From Pseudomonas juntendi (lineage in GTDB: Bacteria; Pseudomonadota; Gammaproteobacteria; Pseudomonadales; Pseudomonadaceae), in contig NZ_BLJG01000039.1 of NCBI RefSeq assembly GCF_009932375.1, positions 16,948 through 80,947 of the forward strand: a stretch of 64,000 nucleotides of DNA, given 5' to 3'. Below the pieces are notes generated by a model. That model was not told the origin of the DNA and searched no databases. It saw only the letters and a list, made by a program, of their open reading frames with translations. The position numbers and the translations under genes were made by a program. Position 1 is the stretch's first letter, and the number at the start of each line of letters is the position of its first letter. Below, piece after piece: positions 59,860 to 64,000 of the stretch.

Positions 59860-60885
59860 ATGCTGTTGAGCAAACGTGTAACCGCAGTGCTGTCTGCCAG
59901 CCTGCTGACCCTGGCATGTCAGGCCGCCCAAGCCGCCGACAGCCTCAACTTCGTCAGCTGGGGCGGGACCACCCAGGACGCCCAGAAAGAAGCGTGGGCC
60001 GTTCCCTTCACCAAAGCGACCGACATCAAGGTAATCCAGGACGGCCCGACCGACTATGGCAAGCTCAAGGCCATGGTCGAGAGCGGTAACGTGCAATGGG
60101 ACGTGGTCGACGTGGAAGCCGACTTTGCCCTGCGCGCCGCCAGCGAAGGCTTGCTCGAACCCCTCGATTTCACCCAGATCAAGCGCGACAAGATCGACCC
60201 ACGCTTTGTGTCCGACCACGGTGTCGGCTCGTTCTTCTTCTCCTTCGTGCTCGGTTACAACGAAGGCAAGCTCGGTGCCAACAAGCCAGTCGACTGGGCC
60301 GCGCTGTTCGACACCAAGACCTACCCTGGCAAACGCGCCTTGTACAAATGGCCCAGCCCAGGCGTGCTGGAACTGGCCCTGCTGGCCGACGGTGTAGCCC
60401 CGGACAAGCTCTACCCGCTGGACCTGGACCGCGCCTTCAAGAAGCTCGACACCATCAAGAAAGACATCGTCTGGTGGGGCGGTGGCGCTCAGTCGCAGCA
60501 ATTGCTGGCCTCTGGTGAAGCTGCGCTGGGCCAGTTCTGGAACGGTCGCGTCTACGCCCTGCAGCAAGACGGTGCCCCGGTGGGTGTGAGCTGGAAGCAG
60601 AACCTGGTCATGGCCGATTTCCTGGTCATCCCCAAGGGCGCCAAGAACAAGGACGCGGCCATGAAGTTCCTGGCCAACGCCAGCAGCGCCGAAGGCCAGG
60701 CCGAGTTCGCCAACAAGACCGCCTACGCGCCGGTCAACGTCGACAGCGTGGCCAAGCTGGACAAGGACCTTGCACCCAACCTGCCTACCGCCCATGCCCA
60801 GGACCAGGTCACCCTCGACTTCGCCTACTGGGCCAAGAACGGCCAGGCCATCGCCGCGCGCTGGAATGAGTGGTTGGTCAAATGA
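59860..60885 (+). CDS. Spermidine/putrescine-type ABC periplasmic binding protein
   Basis: 341 aa. Signal peptide with cleavage near AQA-ADS, then a PotD/PotF-type fold: LNFVSWGGTTQDAQKEAWAV (20), VQWDVVDVEADFALRAASEG (20), GELGYNEGKLG-like segment LGYNEGKLGANKP, and SGEAALGQFWNGRVYALQQD (20). It binds a small cation or amino acid for import; polyamine is likely but not proven. First gene of the importer operon. Confidence 0.88.
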   Translation: MLLSKRVTAVLSASLLTLACQAAQAADSLNFVSWGGTTQDAQKEAWAVPFTKATDIKVIQDGPTDYGKLKAMVESGNVQWDVVDVEADFALRAASEGLLEPLDFTQIKRDKIDPRFVSDHGVGSFFFSFVLGYNEGKLGANKPVDWAALFDTKTYPGKRALYKWPSPGVLELALLADGVAPDKLYPLDLDRAFKKLDTIKKDIVWWGGGAQSQQLLASGEAALGQFWNGRVYALQQDGAPVGVSWKQNLVMADFLVIPKGAKNKDAAMKFLANASSAEGQAEFANKTAYAPVNVDSVAKLDKDLAPNLPTAHAQDQVTLDFAYWAKNGQAIAARWNEWLVK

Positions 60886-61799
60886 AAGTCGCCATCAACG
60901 CCCTGCATAACGCGCAAGGTGCCCCCACGGGGGCCGGCGCTCCGGGCACCGTACCGCGGCGCGTGGGCCTGAGCCAGCGCTGGAAAGGCAGCCGCAACCT
61001 GCTGCCGGCCTTGCTGTTCCTGGGTCTGTTCTTCTTCGCCCCGCTGATCGGCCTGTTGCTGCGCGGGGTACTGGAGCCAACGCCCGGGCTGGGCAACTAC
61101 GAGCAGCTGTTCGCCAACTCGGCTTACGCACGGGTGCTGTTCAACACCTTCTCGGTGGCCGGTGTGGTCACCCTGATCAGCGTGCTGCTGGGCTTCCCGC
61201 TGGCGTGGGCCATCACCCTGGTGCCCAAAGGCTGGGGCCGCTGGCTGCTGAACATCGTGCTGCTGTCGATGTGGACCAGCCTGCTGGCACGCACCTACTC
61301 GTGGCTGGTGCTGCTGCAGAGTTCGGGGGTAATCAACAAGGCGTTGATGGCCATGGGCATCATCGATGCCCCGCTGGAGATGGTGCATAACCTGACCGGT
61401 GTAGTGATCGGCATGAGCTACATCATGATCCCGTTCATCGTGCTGCCGCTGCAGGCGACCATGCACGCCATCGACCCGATGGTGCTGCAGGCAGGCTCGA
61501 TCTGTGGCGCCAGCCCGTGGACCAACTTCTGGAAGGTGTTCCTGCCACTGTGCCGCTCGGGGCTGTTTTCCGGGGCGCTGATGGTGTTCGTGATGTCGCT
61601 CGGTTACTACGTCACCCCGGCACTGCTGGGCGGGGCGCAGAACATGATGCTGCCGGAATTCATCATCCAGCAGGTGCAGTCGTTCCTCAACTGGGGCCTG
61701 GCCAGCGCCGCCGCCGCACTGCTGGTGTTGATCACCCTGGTGCTCTTCTACCTGTACCTGAAGCTGCAGCCGGAGTCCCCGGTTGGCAACCCGAGGTAA
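60882..61799 (+). CDS. ABC importer permease 1 (PotB-like)
   Basis: 305 aa. Six membrane helices and the BPD-type EAA loop (QAGSICGASPWTNFWKVFLP, 20). The ATG at 60882 overlaps the stop of the binding-protein gene (ATGA); the longer frame is rejected. Forms half of the inner-membrane channel. Confidence 0.88.
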   Translation: MKVAINALHNAQGAPTGAGAPGTVPRRVGLSQRWKGSRNLLPALLFLGLFFFAPLIGLLLRGVLEPTPGLGNYEQLFANSAYARVLFNTFSVAGVVTLISVLLGFPLAWAITLVPKGWGRWLLNIVLLSMWTSLLARTYSWLVLLQSSGVINKALMAMGIIDAPLEMVHNLTGVVIGMSYIMIPFIVLPLQATMHAIDPMVLQAGSICGASPWTNFWKVFLPLCRSGLFSGALMVFVMSLGYYVTPALLGGAQNMMLPEFIIQQVQSFLNWGLASAAAALLVLITLVLFYLYLKLQPESPVGNPR

Positions 61800-61805
61800 A
61801 CCGCC

Positions 61806-62612
61806 ATGCTCCTTTCCCCCAATGCCATGGGCCGCCCGCTGCGCACAGGCCTGTACCTGACCACCGGGGTGATCGCAGCCTTCCTGCTGCTGCCGGTAGT
61901 GTTCATCGTGTTGCTGTCGTTCGGGTCGTCGCAGTGGCTGGTCTTCCCGCCGCCCGGCTGGACGCTCAAGTGGTACGGCCAGTTCTTTTCCAACCCTGAG
62001 TGGATGGAGGCTGCACTGGCCAGCTTCAAGGTGGCCGTGCTGACCACCGTTGCAGCGGTGCTGCTGGGGTTACCCAGCGCGTTCGCCCTGGTGCGTGGCC
62101 GCTTCCCGGGCCGTGAACTGCTGTACGGGCTGTTCACCATGCCAATGATCGTGCCGCTGGTGATCATTGCGGTGGCGGTGTACGCGCTGTTCCTCAAGCT
62201 GGGCTATACCGGCACGCTGTTCGCGTTCGTGGTCAGCCATGTGATCGTTGCCCTGCCCTTCACCATCATTTCGATCATCAACTCGCTGAAGCTGTTCGAC
62301 CAGTCGATCGAGGATGCCGCCGTGATCTGCGGCGCGTCGCGCCTGCAGGCAATCTTCAAGGTCACCTTCCCGGCCATTCGCCCGGGGATGATTGCCGGGG
62401 GCCTGTTCGCCTTCCTGGTGTCCTGGGATGAAGTGGTACTGAGCGTGATGATGGCCAGCCCCGACCTGCAGACCTTGCCAGTGAAGATGTGGACCACCCT
62501 GCGCCAGGACCTGAGCCCGGTGATCGCCGTGGCCTCGACCTTGCTGATCGGCCTTTCGCTGCTGGTCATGTTCATTGCCGCCGCCTTGCGCCGGCGCACC
62601 GAAAACGCCTGA
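61806..62612 (+). CDS. ABC importer permease 2 (PotC-like)
   Basis: 268 aa. Six membrane helices; EAA loop EDAAVICGASRLQAIFKVTF (20). The second half of the channel. It begins 6 bp after the first permease and ends 17 bp before the ATPase. Confidence 0.88.
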   Translation: MLLSPNAMGRPLRTGLYLTTGVIAAFLLLPVVFIVLLSFGSSQWLVFPPPGWTLKWYGQFFSNPEWMEAALASFKVAVLTTVAAVLLGLPSAFALVRGRFPGRELLYGLFTMPMIVPLVIIAVAVYALFLKLGYTGTLFAFVVSHVIVALPFTIISIINSLKLFDQSIEDAAVICGASRLQAIFKVTFPAIRPGMIAGGLFAFLVSWDEVVLSVMMASPDLQTLPVKMWTTLRQDLSPVIAVASTLLIGLSLLVMFIAAALRRRTENA

Positions 62613-62629
62613 GCGCGGAGATAACAACA

Positions 62630-63778
62630 ATGAGTGCAGTGATCAAAGACAACGCGCACGGCAAGACCCTGGTCAGCCTGCGTGGCCTGAACAAGCACTA
62701 CGGCGACTTCACCGCCGTGGACAACCTCGACCTGGAGATCCAGGACGGCGAGTTTCTGACCTTCCTCGGCTCCAGCGGCTCGGGCAAGTCCACCACCCTG
62801 TCGATGCTGGCCGGTTTTGAAACGCCGAGCAGCGGCGAGATCCTGGTCGACGGCCAGTCGCTGGTCAACGTGCCGCCGCACAAGCGTGATATCGGCATGG
62901 TGTTCCAGCGTTACTCGTTGTTCCCGCACCTGAACGTGCGCGACAACATCGCCTTTCCGCTGGCCATTCGCAAACTCAATGCGGGCGAAACCAGCAAGCG
63001 CGTCGATGCCATGCTCAAGCTGGTGCAACTGGAACAGTTCGCCCACCGCAAGCCGGCGCAGATGTCCGGCGGCCAGCAGCAACGTGTGGCGATTGCCCGC
63101 GCGTTGGTGTACGAGCCACGCATTCTGCTGATGGACGAGCCGCTCGGGGCCTTGGACAAGAAGCTGCGAGAAGACCTGCAGGACGAGCTGCGTCAACTGC
63201 ACCGCCGCCTCGGCATCACCATTGTCTACGTGACCCACGACCAGGAAGAGGCCATGCGCCTGTCGCAGCGCATTGCCATTTTCAGCCACGGCAAGATCGT
63301 TGGCCTGGGCACCGGCTACGACCTGTACCAGAACCCGCCGAATGCGTTTGTGGCGTCGTTCCTGGGCAACTCCAACTTCCTGCGGATCAAGGCCAGCAGC
63401 AACGGCGCAGCCAGCTTCGAAGGCCAGCCGGTGGCCATCCGCCTGACCCCGGGGCTGGCAGCCTCGCAGGATGCGCTGATCATGGTCCGCCCGGAAAAAG
63501 CCCTGGCCCTGACTGCCGAACAAGCCGCGCGCCAGCCGCTGCCGGCAGGCTGGAACGAGTTCAGCGCCAAGGTTGGCGAGGTACTGTTCCTGGGGGAAAG
63601 CCAAACCTGCCATGTGGTCACTGCTGGTGGTACCGAACTGACGGTCAAGGCACTGTCTGCAGCGGGTATGCCGATGCAGCCAGGGGACAGCGTGAAGGTG
63701 CGCTGGGCAGTGGCAGATGCCTGCATCTACACCGAATGGGCCGAGAGCGACCTGAGCAAATCGGCCGGCGCGCATTGA
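62630..63778 (+). CDS. ABC importer ATPase (PotA-like)
   Basis: 382 aa. Walker A GSSGSGKST, Q-loop in GMVFQRYSLFPHL, signature MSGGQQQRVA, Walker B ILLMDEPLGALD and a switch His in VTHDQEEAM, then a TOBE domain in the last ~100 residues. Powers the importer. ATG at 62630 with GGAG at 62617-62620, 9 bases before it. Last gene of the operon; hairpins follow. Confidence 0.92.
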   Translation: MSAVIKDNAHGKTLVSLRGLNKHYGDFTAVDNLDLEIQDGEFLTFLGSSGSGKSTTLSMLAGFETPSSGEILVDGQSLVNVPPHKRDIGMVFQRYSLFPHLNVRDNIAFPLAIRKLNAGETSKRVDAMLKLVQLEQFAHRKPAQMSGGQQQRVAIARALVYEPRILLMDEPLGALDKKLREDLQDELRQLHRRLGITIVYVTHDQEEAMRLSQRIAIFSHGKIVGLGTGYDLYQNPPNAFVASFLGNSNFLRIKASSNGAASFEGQPVAIRLTPGLAASQDALIMVRPEKALALTAEQAARQPLPAGWNEFSAKVGEVLFLGESQTCHVVTAGGTELTVKALSAAGMPMQPGDSVKVRWAVADACIYTEWAESDLSKSAGAH

Positions 63779-63786
63779 GACCGCCA

Positions 63787-63830
63787 GGGCCGCCTTGCGG
63801 CCCATCGCCGGCAAGCCGGCTCCCACAGGG
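63787..63830. repeat. Terminator plus REP-like element after the importer operon
   Basis: GGGCCGC-CTT-GCGGCCC (63787-63803), then ATC, GCCGGC-AA-GCCGGC (63807-63820) and TCCCACAGGG. This combination is typical of the dispersed intergenic elements of P. putida-group genomes. It probably also ends transcription. Confidence 0.7.
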
Positions 63831-63883
63831 ATCGCATCAGGGCTGACATGTGTTTGCCACAAGGTATGCAGCGCCTGTTAGAG

Positions 63884-63907
63884 CGAGCGCCGCCCGCGCG
63901 GCGCTCG
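63884..63907. repeat. Perfect 10-bp hairpin near the window end
   Basis: CGAGCGCCGC-CCGC-GCGGCGCTCG. It is followed by ATCTCACAGG, as in REP-type elements. The last ~90 bp of the window show no gene. Confidence 0.55.
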
Positions 63908-64000
63908 ATCTCACAGGCACTGAAGATGCAGCGGCTACCCTTGCCAGAAACCATAGAATCCCCAACAACGCACAGGTGATGCCTCAAGCATAGAGGCTGG

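Noticed and set aside
62204..63862. 552-aa minus-strand open frame over the importer ATPase
   Set aside because: Shadow of a gene with intact Walker motifs.

Overview
The window is high-GC, densely coded DNA of a fluorescent Pseudomonas, most likely of the P. putida group. The reasons are the vanAB/vanR/vanK vanillate cluster, the glcCDEFG glycolate cluster, an MvaT/Tur-type H-NS protein, an OprD porin, DUF2388 and DUF1654 proteins, and the edge of a pyoverdine locus (fpvGHJKCDEF, mbtH, type II thioesterase). No rRNA, tRNA, insertion sequence, CRISPR array or complete prophage was seen. About 68 protein genes are supported. Most long antisense reading frames are GC-driven shadows and are left out.

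Bases 1-6.9 kb: the tail of a lactone-oxidase-type flavoprotein, a LuxR-type regulator, an EutH-like ethanolamine permease with a 20-bp palindrome upstream, and a three-gene LolD/FtsX/AttH-type ABC operon. 6.9-13.6 kb: vanillate demethylase vanAB, its regulator vanR, the transporter vanK, and a penicillin-binding protein 2 gene; four TGGATCCA sites mark the likely VanR regulon. 13.7-20.5 kb: a GST, a small secreted DUF2388 protein, and glcC divergent from glcDEFG, with two TGGT-AGG-ACCA operators between them. 20.5-27.7 kb: a MocR-type regulator, a CynX-like MFS carrier, an AhpD-like protein, an AraC regulator, and a thiolase / 3-hydroxyacyl-CoA dehydrogenase / TetR operon.

27.7-34.8 kb: a signalling cluster (receiver, REC-kinase, receiver-less CheB, CheR, a CHASE3-GAF-kinase with three receivers, and a divergent receiver) with no chemoreceptor in the window. 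34.9-39.7 kb: cobF, an oprD-type porin, an MvaT family protein, glyoxalase I and a shikimate dehydrogenase paralogue. 39.8-43.1 kb: a small accessory island. It holds a Tyr/Pro-rich exported protein, small proteins, an S24-type phage-like repressor, a DUF1654 gene with a near-consensus LexA box, and a PL7 alginate-lyase-like gene. The repressor gene and the lyase gene share a TTTAGC-N5-GCTAAA operator. This is the most interesting candidate for an undescribed regulatory unit.

43.4-54.4 kb: pbpG, a coiled-coil protein, then the eight-gene fpvGHJKCDEF operon for reductive release of iron from ferripyoverdine in the periplasm. It is followed on the other strand by a DUF1615 lipoprotein, an isochorismatase-fold hydrolase, and mbtH with a thioesterase under a good match to the PvdS iron-starvation promoter. 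54.4-64 kb: a LysR regulator and divergent esterase, a halovibrin-like lipoprotein that looks acquired, a DUF1330 gene, a RibBA-type protein whose cyclohydrolase domain has lost its zinc cysteines, and a four-gene spermidine/putrescine-type ABC importer. Short palindromic REP-like elements lie at several gene ends.
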